From Streptomyces hygroscopicus subsp. hygroscopicus (GTDB lineage Bacteria; Actinomycetota; Actinomycetes; Streptomycetales; Streptomycetaceae): a stretch of DNA of 64,000 nt. This document shows, piece by piece, positions 27,212 to 36,866 of the stretch (position 1 is the first letter of the stretch; every line of letters begins with the position of its first letter). The position numbers were made by a program, and so were the translations under genes. The notes beneath the pieces were generated by a model, which worked only from the letters and a program-made list of their open reading frames with translations, did no database searches and was not told the DNA's origin. The DNA is taken from the NCBI RefSeq assembly GCF_001553455.1, contig NZ_BBOX01000107.1, positions 1 to 64,000 of the forward strand. The letters run 5' to 3'.

Positions 27212-29239
27212 CTAGCGGCGGAAGCCGATGTCCTGGTAGCGGGGGGTGGCGAAGCCGAAGGCGCCCGCGTTCACCAGGCCCTTGCGCACCGCGACCAGCT
27301 GGGGCCGCTGGTAGAGCGGAATCGATCCGGCCGCCGCCCAGATCCGGGCGTCCGCGCGGCTGACCAGGGAGCGGGAGGCGCCGCCGTCCAGCTCGGACAG
27401 CGCCTGGTCGAAGAACTGGTCGATCTGGTCGGTGCCCACCCGGGTGTAGTTCTGCTCCACCATCAGGGAGCCGTCCGCCGCCGGCTGGGGCTTGGCGTAG
27501 ATCGGGCGGGCGTCGGTGGCCGGGTAGGCGGAGGCGGGCCAGGAGTAGAGGGCCAGGTCGTAGTCGCCGGTGACGATGTGGTCCCGGAAGTAGCTCTCGC
27601 CCGGAACCTTGGTGATCTCGGTCCCGACGCCGATCTTCTCCAGCATCCGCGCGATGCGCTCGCCGACCGTGCGCAGCTGGGCGCCGCTCCGGTCGTCCGG
27701 GAGGACGAAGCGCAGCACCAGCGGCCGTCCCTGCTTCCTGACGAGCGCGGCCTTCCCGGCCCGCCCCCGCCGTCCGGCGTCACCGGCGGCGGGGGCGGCC
27801 CCGGAGGGGCGCCCAGTGCCGGATTCGGTGGCGGTGTCCGTGGCGGAAGCGGTGGCGGTCGGGGCGCTCTGCCGTCCGCCCCGGTCGTCCGTCTTCCCGC
27901 CGAGCGCCTTCTGCCGGCCGGCCTCGCCCGCCCGCCAGCCCGCGTCGGCCAGCAGCGATTGCGCGGCGTTCGCGTCCGGATCGCCGAGGGCGCCGCTGTG
28001 ATCCTGGTAACCCGGCTGGCCCGCCATCAGCAGATGGTTGCCGAGCGGCTCGGACGGCAGCCCCATCGGCTTCAGCACCAGCTTCGCGAGGGCCTTGCGG
28101 TCGATCGCGCGGGCCACCGCGCGGCGCACCCGGTCATCGGCGAGCGGGCCCTTGGTGCCGTTGAGGGCGAGCTGGGTGTAGGCGGGCTCCAGGGCCTTGC
28201 GCACGGTGAACCTGCTCAGCGCCCGGGTCCGCGACCGGTTCTTGTCCGTGACCGAGGCGCCGGAGGTGCCCGAGGCCCCGTTGGCGCCGGCGGTCTCAGC
28301 GGTGCCGGAGGCGGACGGCTCCGGCGCCCCCGCCTTGCCCGGGGCCGAGGAGCCGCGGGCGGCGCCCGCGGCCTGCTTGTCCGGGGTGGCGGCCCGGATG
28401 CGCCGGGCGGTGGCCCCGTCCACCTCGGCCAGGTCCAGCTGCCCCGCGATCAGGGCCTCGGCCCGCTTCTCGGCCGGCACCGTCCGGAAGAGCACCCGGC
28501 TCAGTCGCGCCCGGTCGCCCCACCAGCGGGGGTTGCGGACGAGGGTGACCGAGGTGTCGGTGACCTGGCGCACCATGAAGGGCCCGGCCCCGACCGCGAG
28601 CCCCTTGCGGGCCGGTGCGGCGAAGACCGCCGGGTTGGCCATCACGCTCTTCGGGTACAGCGGGGTGAACAGCGACCGCCAGTCGGTGTACCGCTTGGCG
28701 AAGGTGACCTTGACCTCGTGCTCCTTGTCGCCGGGTTCGATCTTGGCGATCCGGTCGTATCCGGCGTTGCGTGCCCTCCCGTACGCCGCGTCGGTCCCCC
28801 TCAGCGCCTTCCACTGGGCCTGGAAGTCCTCCGCGCCGATCGGGCGCCCGTCGCTCCACACCGCCTTGGGGTTGAGCTTGTAGACCACGACCTGTCTGGG
28901 CTCGGAGGAGGTGACGTCGGCACCGGTCAGATAGTCGCCGTTGCGCTGCGGCTTGCCCCGGGCGTCGAGGGTGTAGAGGGAGGGCAGCACGGCGCCCGCG
29001 ATCCGCTGGGTGCCCGTGTCGGCGGACTTCTGGAAGGCGTTGAAGGTGGCGGGCGTCGCGTCCAGGGCCCAGCGCAGGGTTCCGGAACCGGTGGTCCCGG
29101 TGCGCGGCGCGGAGGCGATGTCCCAGGCGGCGGGCGGCGGCGGGCCGTCGTCCTCCGAGCTGCAACCGGTCAGTACGGGCAGCGGCAGCATCACTCCCGC
29201 AGCGAGCAGCATGGCGCGGCGGCGCTTGGCGATGGGCAT
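27212..29239 (-). CDS. Orphan family 5 solute-binding lipoprotein with low-complexity insertions
   Basis: 675 residues from the ATG at 29239 (ggagg 8 nt upstream), about 130 longer than the other binding proteins here. Signal sequence with lipobox LTGC followed by SSEDDG. The SBP_bac_5 fold is interrupted by two low-complexity inserts rich in Ala/Gly/Ser/Thr: one around GASGTSGAS and another around TATASATDTATES. No permease or ATPase gene is adjacent, so it may feed one of the three Opp systems nearby or serve as a sensor. Family sure, role open. Confidence 0.88.
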   Translation of the reverse strand: MPIAKRRRAMLLAAGVMLPLPVLTGCSSEDDGPPPPAAWDIASAPRTGTTGSGTLRWALDATPATFNAFQKSADTGTQRIAGAVLPSLYTLDARGKPQRNGDYLTGADVTSSEPRQVVVYKLNPKAVWSDGRPIGAEDFQAQWKALRGTDAAYGRARNAGYDRIAKIEPGDKEHEVKVTFAKRYTDWRSLFTPLYPKSVMANPAVFAAPARKGLAVGAGPFMVRQVTDTSVTLVRNPRWWGDRARLSRVLFRTVPAEKRAEALIAGQLDLAEVDGATARRIRAATPDKQAAGAARGSSAPGKAGAPEPSASGTAETAGANGASGTSGASVTDKNRSRTRALSRFTVRKALEPAYTQLALNGTKGPLADDRVRRAVARAIDRKALAKLVLKPMGLPSEPLGNHLLMAGQPGYQDHSGALGDPDANAAQSLLADAGWRAGEAGRQKALGGKTDDRGGRQSAPTATASATDTATESGTGRPSGAAPAAGDAGRRGRAGKAALVRKQGRPLVLRFVLPDDRSGAQLRTVGERIARMLEKIGVGTEITKVPGESYFRDHIVTGDYDLALYSWPASAYPATDARPIYAKPQPAADGSLMVEQNYTRVGTDQIDQFFDQALSELDGGASRSLVSRADARIWAAAGSIPLYQRPQLVAVRKGLVNAGAFGFATPRYQDIGFRR

Positions 29240-29546
29240 GGCTCGTACCTCCGCAGGGTGACGGATATATGCGCATTTGGCATAGTGTGACGCTGATCGC
29301 ATATACTCCTCACTCAAAGCGACGGTTCATGGGGCAGCACGCCGAAACGGTCACGGAGACGGCCATGAGGGGAAAGGATCACCCGACCGGATCAATACGA
29401 CGGGCGCGCACTCCGGTGCGCGGCGGCGGAATCGCGCCGGTGGCTCCGCCAATCCCGACAGATCCCTTCACAACCACGACCGTGCCGCGCAACACTCGCT
29501 GTCGCATGAGCGTCGCCAACCGCAACCGCGGAAGTGAGGGCAAGTC
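29240..29546. other. Divergent promoter region
   Basis: AT-richer spacer between the orphan binding protein (minus) and the small coiled-coil protein (plus). Around 29270-29320 the sequence is unusually AT-rich for this genome (gcatttggcatagtgtgac, catatactcctcactc), as expected for promoters. I see no gene in it. Confidence 0.4.
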
Positions 29547-29831
29547 ATGTCCTTGAACGACGACTTGACGGCCGTCCAACGCTGTCTCGATGACCTGGTC
29601 CGCTCCGTGTCCCGGCTGGAGCAGCGGGTCGGCGCCGGCGGGCTGGAGATACGCCGGGTCCGCACCGACGCGGACCACCTGCGCGAAAGCCTCGCCCTGC
29701 TGCGCGAGACGGCTCCCGAGGAGCGATCACGCCCCGAGATGGTTCCGGTTCCCGACGTGCCGTACAACAGTGCGCTGTGGTCGGACGTCGACGACGAGGG
29801 CCTCGGCGCACGCGATCGCCACGCGCCCTAG
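29547..29831 (+). CDS. Small conserved coiled-coil protein
   Basis: 94 residues. The first 60 are helical with heptad-like spacing (LDDLVRSVSRLEQRVGAG, then RTDADHLRESLALLRE), suggesting a short coiled coil. The C-terminal part is acidic with SALWSDVDDEGLG. This kind of protein is commonly found in Streptomyces as a hypothetical protein; the function is unknown. Upstream of the Sdh operon on the same strand by 75 nt. Confidence 0.75.
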   Translation: MSLNDDLTAVQRCLDDLVRSVSRLEQRVGAGGLEIRRVRTDADHLRESLALLRETAPEERSRPEMVPVPDVPYNSALWSDVDDEGLGARDRHAP

Positions 29832-29906
29832 GGACGGCCCGGCGCGCCCCCGTCCTCGGGGCGCGCCCCCGTCGTCCCCCCACACCACTCCACCGCGGAG
29901 TTCCCC

Positions 29907-30752
29907 TTGGCCACAGGCACCGATCCCCAAGCCGCCACGCCCGCCCGCCGCAAGATGGCCCCGCACGGGGTGCACAGCACCGCACGCGCCGCCATTCCCG
30001 CCCGCCACCTGCGCACCGACCGCTGGTGGCTGGCCCCCGCGGTCACCGCCGCCGGGCTGTTCGCGTTCGTCGTCTACTCCACCTGGCGGGCCTTCGCGGG
30101 GGACGACTACTACGCCGAGCCGTACGTCTCCCCCTTCTACTCGCCCTGTATCGCGCAGAACTGCGTGCCGATGAAGGGCGGTGCCAACTGGGAGATCTTC
30201 GGCGCGTGGTGGGGCCTGTCCCCCGCGCTGCTGATCCTGATCTTCCCGCTGGGCTTCCGGCTCACCTGCTACTACTACCGCAAGGCGTATTACCGGGGCT
30301 TCTGGGCCTCACCGCCCGCGTGCGCCGTCGCCGAGCCGCGCGCCAGGTACACCGGCGAGACCCGCTTCCCGCTGATCCTGCAGAACGTCCACCGCTACTT
30401 CTTCTACTTCGCGGTGATCGTCGCGGGGATCCTCACCTATGACACCGTGCTCGGCTTCCGGGACGAGCACGGCCGCTGGGGCCATATGGGTCTGGGCACG
30501 CTGGTGCTGCTCGTCAACATCGCGCTGATCTGGGCGTACACCCTCTCCTGCCACTCCTGCCGCCATATCGTCGGCGGCCGGCTGAAGAACTTCTCCCGGC
30601 ATCCGGTGCGCTACCGGCTCTGGGGCTGGGTCAGCGAACTCAACATGCGCCATATGCAGCTCGCCTGGGCCTCTCTGATCAGCGTCGCCGTCGCGGACTT
30701 CTACGTCTATCTGCTGGCGAGCGGTGCCTTCGACGATCCCCGCTTTTTCTAG
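29907..30752 (+). CDS. Succinate dehydrogenase membrane anchor, Sdh1-type
   Basis: 281 residues with about five membrane helices (starting AVTAAGLFAFVVYS, and later ALLILIFPLGF, YFFYFAVIVAGIL, VLLVNIALIWAY, LAWASLISVAVADFY). Histidines in or near these helices (NVHRYFF, SCHSCRHI) may bind heme. It matches the unusual single-anchor Sdh1 complex of mycobacteria and streptomycetes. The start is a TTG at 29907 with cggag 6-7 nt upstream; an ATG at 29955 is the alternative. Together with the next two genes it links succinate oxidation to the quinone pool. Confidence 0.85.
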   Translation: MATGTDPQAATPARRKMAPHGVHSTARAAIPARHLRTDRWWLAPAVTAAGLFAFVVYSTWRAFAGDDYYAEPYVSPFYSPCIAQNCVPMKGGANWEIFGAWWGLSPALLILIFPLGFRLTCYYYRKAYYRGFWASPPACAVAEPRARYTGETRFPLILQNVHRYFFYFAVIVAGILTYDTVLGFRDEHGRWGHMGLGTLVLLVNIALIWAYTLSCHSCRHIVGGRLKNFSRHPVRYRLWGWVSELNMRHMQLAWASLISVAVADFYVYLLASGAFDDPRFF

Positions 30753-30767
30753 GAGAGGTGCTCATCG

Positions 30768-32723
30768 ATGACGCAAGTCGAGCGGCAGGCGTGGGACGTG
30801 GTCGTGATCGGCGCGGGCGGCGCCGGGCTGCGGGCCGCGATCGAGGCCCGCGAACAGGGCATGCGCTGCGCCGTCATCTGCAAATCGCTGTTCGGCAAGG
30901 CCCATACGGTGATGGCCGAGGGCGGCATCGCCGCCTGCATGGGCAACGTCAACGAACGCGACAACTGGCAGGTGCACTTCCGCGACACCATGCGCGGGGG
31001 CAAGTTCCTCAACCACTGGCGGATGGCCGAGCTGCACGCCCAGGAGGCTCCGGACCGGGTCTGGGAGCTGGAGACCTGGGGCGCGCTCTTCGACCGCACC
31101 CCGGAGGGGAAGATCTCCCAGCGGAACTTCGGCGGCCATGAGTACCCCCGCCTCGCCCATGTCGGGGACCGCACCGGGCTGGAGCTGATCCGCACCCTCC
31201 AGCAGAAGGTCGTCTCCCTCCAGCAGGAGGACAAGGCCGCGACCGGCGACTACGAGTCCCGGCTGAAGGTCTTCCAGGAGTGCACGGTCACCCGGATCAT
31301 CAAGGACGGCGACCGGGTCGCCGGTGTCTTCGGCTACGAGCGCGAGTCCGGCCGCTTCTTCGCCCTCCAGGCCCCGGCCGTGGTGCTGGCCACCGGCGGC
31401 ATCGGCAAGTCCTTCAAGGTGACCACCAACTCCTGGGAGTACACCGGCGACGGCCACGCGCTGGCGCTGCTCGCCGGCGCCCCGCTGATCAACATGGAGT
31501 TCGTGCAGTTCCATCCGACCGGTATGGTCTGGCCGCCCTCGGTCAAGGGGCTCCTGGTCACCGAGTCGGTGCGCGGCGACGGCGGGGTGCTGCGCAACAG
31601 CGAGGGCAAGCGGTTCATGTTCGACTACATCCCGGACGTGTTCCGGGACAAGTACGCCCAGTCCGAGGACGAGGCCGACCGCTGGTACGAGGATCCGGAC
31701 CACAACCGCCGCCCGCCCGAGCTGCTCCCCCGCGACGAGGTGGCCCGCGCCATCAACACCGAGGTGAAGGCGGGCCGCGGCTCCCCGCACGGCGGGGTCT
31801 TCCTCGACGTCTCCACCCGGATGTCCCCCGAGACCGTCAAGCGGCGGCTGCCCTCGATGTACCACCAGTTCATGGAGCTGGCGGACGTCGACATCACCGC
31901 CGAGCCCATGGAGGTGGGCCCGACCTGCCACTACGTGATGGGCGGGGTGGACGTGGACCCGGAGACCGCGGCCGCGACCGGGGTGCCCGGACTGTTCGCC
32001 GCGGGCGAGGTCGCGGGCGGAATGCACGGCTCCAACCGGCTCGGCGGCAACTCCCTCTCCGATCTGCTGGTCTTCGGGCGCCGCGCCGGGCTCCACGCGG
32101 CCCGCTACGCGCGGCGGGTCGCGGCCTCCGGCGCCCGCCCGGTGCCGGACGAGGCGCAGCTGGACCTGGCGGCGGCCGAGGCGCTGCGGCCGTTCAGCGC
32201 CGAGGCCGGCGAACCGCCGGAGACGGCGGGGCCGGCCGGGCCGCCGGAGAACCCGTACACCCTCCACCAGGAGCTTCAGCAGTCGATGAACGACCTGGTG
32301 GGGATCATCAGAAGGGCCGGGGAGATGGAGGAGGCGCTGCACCGGCTGGCCGATCTGCGGGTCCGGGCGCGCCGCGCCGGGGTCGAGGGGCACCGGCAGT
32401 TCAACCCCGGCTGGCACCTGGCGATCGATCTGCGCAACATGCTGCTGGTCAGCGAGTGCGTGGCACGGGCCGCGCTGGAGCGGACCGAGAGCCGCGGCGG
32501 GCACACCCGCGACGACTGGCCGGAGATGGACCGCGAATGGCGGCGGGTCCTTCTGCTGTGCCGGCTCTCCGACCCCTCGGGCGGCCTGGCGGCACCCGAC
32601 ACCGGGCACGGCCAGATCCGGCTCGAGCGGCGGGAGATGCCGCCCATCCGGCCCGATCTGCTCAACCTGTTCGAGAAGGACGAGCTGGTGAAGTACCTGA
32701 CGGACGAGGAGCTGACCCAGTGA
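30768..32723 (+). CDS. sdhA: Succinate dehydrogenase flavoprotein subunit
   Basis: 651 residues. Oxidises succinate to fumarate with covalently bound FAD. The nucleotide motif GAGGAG is at residues 15-20, the flavin-linking His is H46 in KAHTVMAEGGI, and the active-site stretch around EFVQFHPTGM and the HGSNRLGGNSL segment are present. agg-agagg lies upstream of the ATG. It overlaps the iron-sulfur gene by 4 nt (GTGA), giving equal expression. Confidence 0.96.
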   Translation: MTQVERQAWDVVVIGAGGAGLRAAIEAREQGMRCAVICKSLFGKAHTVMAEGGIAACMGNVNERDNWQVHFRDTMRGGKFLNHWRMAELHAQEAPDRVWELETWGALFDRTPEGKISQRNFGGHEYPRLAHVGDRTGLELIRTLQQKVVSLQQEDKAATGDYESRLKVFQECTVTRIIKDGDRVAGVFGYERESGRFFALQAPAVVLATGGIGKSFKVTTNSWEYTGDGHALALLAGAPLINMEFVQFHPTGMVWPPSVKGLLVTESVRGDGGVLRNSEGKRFMFDYIPDVFRDKYAQSEDEADRWYEDPDHNRRPPELLPRDEVARAINTEVKAGRGSPHGGVFLDVSTRMSPETVKRRLPSMYHQFMELADVDITAEPMEVGPTCHYVMGGVDVDPETAAATGVPGLFAAGEVAGGMHGSNRLGGNSLSDLLVFGRRAGLHAARYARRVAASGARPVPDEAQLDLAAAEALRPFSAEAGEPPETAGPAGPPENPYTLHQELQQSMNDLVGIIRRAGEMEEALHRLADLRVRARRAGVEGHRQFNPGWHLAIDLRNMLLVSECVARAALERTESRGGHTRDDWPEMDREWRRVLLLCRLSDPSGGLAAPDTGHGQIRLERREMPPIRPDLLNLFEKDELVKYLTDEELTQ

Positions 32724-33490
32724 ACGCGTATGAGGCCCACTTCCGGGTGTGGCGGGGCGACCGGGACGGCGGCGGTCTGCGCGACTTCCGCGTCGAGGTC
32801 AACGAGGGCGAGGTCGTCCTCGACATCGTCCACCGGCTGCAGGCGACCCAGGCTCCCGATCTGGCGGTCCGCTGGAACTGCAAGGCGGGCAAGTGCGGTT
32901 CGTGCAGCGCCGAGGTCAACGGCCGGCCCCGGCTGCTGTGCATGACCCGGATGTCGGTGTACGACCGGGACGAGACGATCACCATCACCCCGCTGCGGGC
33001 CTTCCCGGTGGTGCGGGACCTGGTGACGGATGTGTCCTTCAACTACGCCAAGGCCCGTGAGGTGCCGTCCTTCGTGCCGCCGGAGGGGCTGGGGCCGGGC
33101 GAGTACCGGATGTGGCAGGAGGACGTGGGGCGGTCGCAGGAGTTCCGCAAGTGCATCGAATGCTTCCTGTGCCAGGACACCTGCCATGTGGTGCGCGACT
33201 TCGAGGAGAACAAGGAGGCGTTCGCCGGGCCGCGATTCCTGATGCGGGTCGCGGAGCTGGACATGCATCCGCTGGACGGGGCGGCCGAGGCCGGGCTGGA
33301 CCGCAAGCGCGCCGCCCAGGAGGAGCACGGTCTGGGCTACTGCAACATCACCAAGTGCTGTACGGAGGTCTGCCCCGAACAGATCAAGATCACCGACAAT
33401 GCGCTGATCCCGCTCAAGGAGCGGGCGGTGGACCGTAAGTACGACCCGCTGGTCTGGCTCGGCAACAAGATCCGCCGCCGGGGGCAGTAG
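32720..33490 (+). CDS. sdhB: Succinate dehydrogenase iron-sulfur subunit
   Basis: 256 residues from the GTG at 32720, which overlaps the sdhA stop. The [2Fe-2S] cysteines are C54, C59, C62 and C74 (CKAGKCGSC then LLC). The C-terminal domain carries CIECFLCQDTC and CCTEVCPE for the [4Fe-4S] and [3Fe-4S] clusters. It passes electrons from FAD to the membrane anchor. Confidence 0.96.
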   Translation: MNAYEAHFRVWRGDRDGGGLRDFRVEVNEGEVVLDIVHRLQATQAPDLAVRWNCKAGKCGSCSAEVNGRPRLLCMTRMSVYDRDETITITPLRAFPVVRDLVTDVSFNYAKAREVPSFVPPEGLGPGEYRMWQEDVGRSQEFRKCIECFLCQDTCHVVRDFEENKEAFAGPRFLMRVAELDMHPLDGAAEAGLDRKRAAQEEHGLGYCNITKCCTEVCPEQIKITDNALIPLKERAVDRKYDPLVWLGNKIRRRGQ

Positions 33491-33574
33491 CTCCGCTGGG
33501 GCGCTTAGGGGTGTCCGACGGGGTGTGACGCCTGCGGCGGGCTGCTCCCCTCCCCGTCCCTTCCCGACACCTGA

Positions 33575-33662
33575 CGATATGCGGCTCCGCCGCGTGCGGG
33601 GCTCCGCCCCAGACCCCGGGGTCCAGGGGCAGAGCCCTGCCACGCGGCGGAGCCGCATATCG
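33575..33662. terminator. Inverted repeat between sdhB and the convergent phosphatase gene
   Basis: A perfect 22-nt arm, cgatat plus gcggctccgccgcgtg (33575-33596), is repeated in inverted form at 33641-33662. The 44-nt centre itself carries GC-rich complementary blocks (ggggctccgcccc). It would form a long hairpin and can end transcription from both sides. Confidence 0.65.
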
Positions 33663-33830
33663 ATGCTGCGGGAAAGGGCGAAGCCCGGGTCCGGAGCCTG
33701 GGGCGAAGCCCCGCTCCGGGGTCTGGGGCGAAGCCCCGCTCCGAACTCGGAGGCACAGCCCGTTCCGAGAGTCGGGGGCGGAACCCCGGTCCGGGGGCCG
33801 GGGCGGAGCCCCGGTTTCGGGGAGGGGAAA
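33597..33830. repeat. GC-rich palindromic repeat block
   Basis: Repeated cores of the type ggggcgaagccccg and ggggcggagccccgg, separated by ctccggggtctg-like spacers, recur about six times. Such blocks are frequent in Streptomyces intergenic space. The 400-nt gap between sdhB and the phosphatase gene is filled by this block plus the inverted repeat above; no gene is supported. Confidence 0.6.
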
Positions 33831-33891
33831 GAGCCGACGGAGCAGTAGCTGTCGCGGGCCCGCAGCCGTGCCGTAAACGGACCGCAGCCCG

Positions 33892-36612
33892 TCACCACAG
33901 GCTGAGCAGCGCCTCCACCGAGTCCGCCCCCGAGGACTGGCCGTCCGGGAGGGCCAGCTCGAACCAGACGGTCTTGCCGAGCGGGGTCCGCCGGCTCCCC
34001 CAGCCCGCGCTGAGCAGCCCGACCAGCTGGAGCCCGCGCCCGCCCTCGTCGGTGTCCCGGGCGCGCCGCCGCCGGGGCTGGACCAGACCGCCGTCCCAGA
34101 CCTCGCACACCAGCGTGCGGTCCAGCAGCAGCCGGAGCCGGATCTCGCCCTCGCCGTACCGCAGGGCGTTCGTCACCAGCTCGCTGACCAGGAGTTCGGT
34201 GGTGTCCACCAGCTCGTCCAGACCCCAGGACTCCAACTGCTCACGGGCCAGTTCGCGGGCCCGGCCCACGGACTGCGGGGCGCTGGGCAGGTGCCAGTCG
34301 CCGACCGACTCCGCCGCCAGCCCGTGCACCCGGGCCATCAGCAGGGCGATGTCGTCCTCGCCGTGGTGGGTGTCGAGGGTGCTCAGGACGTGGTCGCAGA
34401 CGTCCTCGAGGGATCCGGCCGCAGCCTTCCCACCGCCGCGACCACCACCGCCGTCGGCGCCGTCGGAGGGGGTGAGGGCCGCGCGCAGGGCGTGGAGCCC
34501 CTCGTCGAGGGTGTGGTCGCGGGACTCGACCAGACCGTCGGTGTAGAGGGCCAGCAGCGCGCCGTCCGGCAGCTCGACCTCGATCTCCTCGAACGGCTCG
34601 CCGCCGACGCCGAGCGGCATTCCGGGCGGGACCTCCATCAGCAGGGCGCCCTCCCCCGGTTCCACCAGGACGGGGGGCGGATGCCCGGCGTTGGCGAACG
34701 TACAGCGGCGGGTGACCGGGTCGTAGACCGCGTAGACGCAGGTGGCCAGGTAGACCTCGGTCAGGTCGGAGGAGTCGTCGGCGGCCCGGCCGCCGCGTGC
34801 CAGGGCGCGCGAGCCCGGCCGCGCGCCGGCGTGCGAGCCGCCCGGGGTGCCGAGGCCGCGGGCGATCTCGTCGAGCGCGGAGAGCACCTCGGCGGGCTCC
34901 AGATCGAGCAGGGCGAGGGTGCGGACGGCGGTGCGCAGTTCGCCCATGGCGACGGCGGCGCGCAGCCCCCGCCCCATGACGTCGCCGACCACCAGCGCGG
35001 TGCGGTGGCCGGGCAGCTCGATCACGTCGAACCAGTCGCCGCCCACCTCGGTCGCCGCGTTCCCGGGCAGATAGCGGCAGGCGATGTCGAGCCCGGCGGC
35101 CTCCGGGTCGCCGGGCGGGAGCAGGCTGCGCTGGAGGATCAGCGCGCGTTCGTGTTCTCTGCGGTACAGCCGGGCGTTGTCGATGCTGACGGCCGCGCGG
35201 GCGGCCAGCTCGACGGCGAGCGCGCGGTCCCGTTCGCCGAAGGGCTCGCTGCCCTTGGCCCGGGAGAACTGGGCCAGGCCCACGACCGTGTCACGGGCGA
35301 CCATCGGCACGACCAGGGTGGACTGCAGCAGGGCGCCGAGCTCCAGGCCCTCGCTGCCGTCCCGTCCGGGCACCACCCGGACCTGGGCGGTGCGCAGGGC
35401 GTGGGCGCACAGGGAGTTGAAGGGGTAGCGGTGCACCTCGCCGACCTGGATGGGCTTGGGGTCGTCGGCGGTGTCGGCGCGGCAGACGTCGCCGAAGGGG
35501 ACCGGGCCGTCGGAGACCGCGCTGGCGAAGGCGACGCGGCGCAGCTCGGCGCTGCCGTCGGCGAGGCCGGGCGGGGTCTCGTCGCCGGAGAGCAGACCCT
35601 GGTAGAGGTCGACGGAGGCCAGGTCGCAGAACTGCGGCACGGCCACGTCCAGCAGTTCCCGGGCGGTGGTCTCCAGATCGAGCGAGGTGCCTATTCGGGC
35701 CCCGGCCTCGTTCAGCAGCGCCAGATTGCGCCGTACGCCCGCGGCCTCCTGTTCGGCGCGGCGGCGGCCGGTGACGTCGGTGGCGAGTCCGGCCACCCCG
35801 ATCGGGCGGCCGGAGCCGCTGTGCAGCCGGTAGAGCGACACCGACCAGCGGCGGCGGTCGGAGCTGCCCGGGGGCTGCCCCACGATGGGCATGTCGGTCA
35901 GCGTCTGCCCGCTGTCCAGGACCTGGCGCAGCGCGGCGGCCAGCCGGTCGGCCTCGCCGCGGGGCAGCAGGTCGTGCGGGGTGATACCGCGGTACTCCTC
36001 GGTGGGGCGGCCGAAAACCTTCGCAAAACGCTCGTTGACGCGGAGTATCCGCAGATCGGTGCCGAAGAGGAAAAAGCCAAGTGGAGATTGACCGAAAACG
36101 GCCTGTGAAGAAGCCAGATCGGTTTCCAGCCCGCGCAACGCGCTGACGTCGACCGCGATACAGAGCGCGGCCCGCTCCCCGTGCTCGTCCTGAGCGGGCA
36201 TCACATAGACCTCGGCGATGCCATGGCCACTGGACGCCTGGGGGTTGCGGTAGGGGACCAGCCCGGTCCACTCCCGGCCGTCCAGGATGTTGGCGACCGC
36301 GCGATGGCCGGACTCCTGGAACTCGGGCGGTACGAACGCCTCCACCGGATCCTTGCCGATGGCCTGCCGGGCCGTCAGCCCGAGCAGCTCCGAGGCCCGC
36401 TCGCTCCACTGCGCGATCCGGCCGTCGGGACCCAGGGCGAAGGAGGCGACCCGGATGAAGTCGTAGATCGAGCCGGGCGGGCTGCTCTGCCAGACCGCCG
36501 ATATCGAGGACATGGGCGGCATATCCGGCACGGACGACCTCTGCGGCACTGGCGACACCCGCGAACCAACCGTCTCCTCGGGCATCTCAGCCCCCGCTGG
36601 CTTCTCGCTCAT
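33892..36612 (-). CDS. PAS-PAS-GAF-SpoIIE phosphatase-HATPase multidomain regulator
   Basis: 906 residues. Domain order: PAS at about 48-155, second PAS at about 165-285, GAF at about 300-480, SpoIIE/PP2C phosphatase at about 495-750, and an RsbW-like HATPase at about 770-895. Phosphatase metal motifs are visible (GGDWFDV, GDVMGRG, ALYTDGLVESR). The HATPase N-box is ELLVSELVTNALRYG. Such proteins switch anti-sigma/anti-anti-sigma partners in response to sensed signals. A Gly-rich insert (DGGGGRGGGK) interrupts the phosphatase domain near its end. No partner gene is adjacent. Confidence 0.93.
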   Translation of the reverse strand: MSEKPAGAEMPEETVGSRVSPVPQRSSVPDMPPMSSISAVWQSSPPGSIYDFIRVASFALGPDGRIAQWSERASELLGLTARQAIGKDPVEAFVPPEFQESGHRAVANILDGREWTGLVPYRNPQASSGHGIAEVYVMPAQDEHGERAALCIAVDVSALRGLETDLASSQAVFGQSPLGFFLFGTDLRILRVNERFAKVFGRPTEEYRGITPHDLLPRGEADRLAAALRQVLDSGQTLTDMPIVGQPPGSSDRRRWSVSLYRLHSGSGRPIGVAGLATDVTGRRRAEQEAAGVRRNLALLNEAGARIGTSLDLETTARELLDVAVPQFCDLASVDLYQGLLSGDETPPGLADGSAELRRVAFASAVSDGPVPFGDVCRADTADDPKPIQVGEVHRYPFNSLCAHALRTAQVRVVPGRDGSEGLELGALLQSTLVVPMVARDTVVGLAQFSRAKGSEPFGERDRALAVELAARAAVSIDNARLYRREHERALILQRSLLPPGDPEAAGLDIACRYLPGNAATEVGGDWFDVIELPGHRTALVVGDVMGRGLRAAVAMGELRTAVRTLALLDLEPAEVLSALDEIARGLGTPGGSHAGARPGSRALARGGRAADDSSDLTEVYLATCVYAVYDPVTRRCTFANAGHPPPVLVEPGEGALLMEVPPGMPLGVGGEPFEEIEVELPDGALLALYTDGLVESRDHTLDEGLHALRAALTPSDGADGGGGRGGGKAAAGSLEDVCDHVLSTLDTHHGEDDIALLMARVHGLAAESVGDWHLPSAPQSVGRARELAREQLESWGLDELVDTTELLVSELVTNALRYGEGEIRLRLLLDRTLVCEVWDGGLVQPRRRRARDTDEGGRGLQLVGLLSAGWGSRRTPLGKTVWFELALPDGQSSGADSVEALLSLW

Positions 36613-36866
36613 GCGCCCGTCCCCTCCGGCTCAGGTGCTCCGACCGGCTACAGATAGCCGAGTATCCAGCACTTCGGCCATCCGGAGTACGGTCTTCACG
36701 ATCACAGCACTATCTCAGCCCGCCATCGGTTTCCGTCCCGGCTTGTGGTGAAGCGCTCATGATCAGCGCCCCACCTCACTCCTAACCGGACGGAGGCGGC
36801 CCGAATCCCATGGATTCCCCAGTGCACGGCCTCGGACGGCTCCGCACGGGGCGGCCCCGACGGCCG

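Noticed and set aside
24931..27363. 810-codon frame opposite typA
   Set aside because: Antisense shadow of a certain gene; GC-rich third-position bias explains the length.
26462..29290. 942-codon frame on the + strand opposite the orphan binding protein
   Set aside because: Antisense shadow with low-complexity composition and no motif.
33597..33830. CRISPR-like periodic block
   Set aside because: Units are palindromic GC cores with irregular spacing and no unique spacers; typical Streptomyces intergenic repeats.
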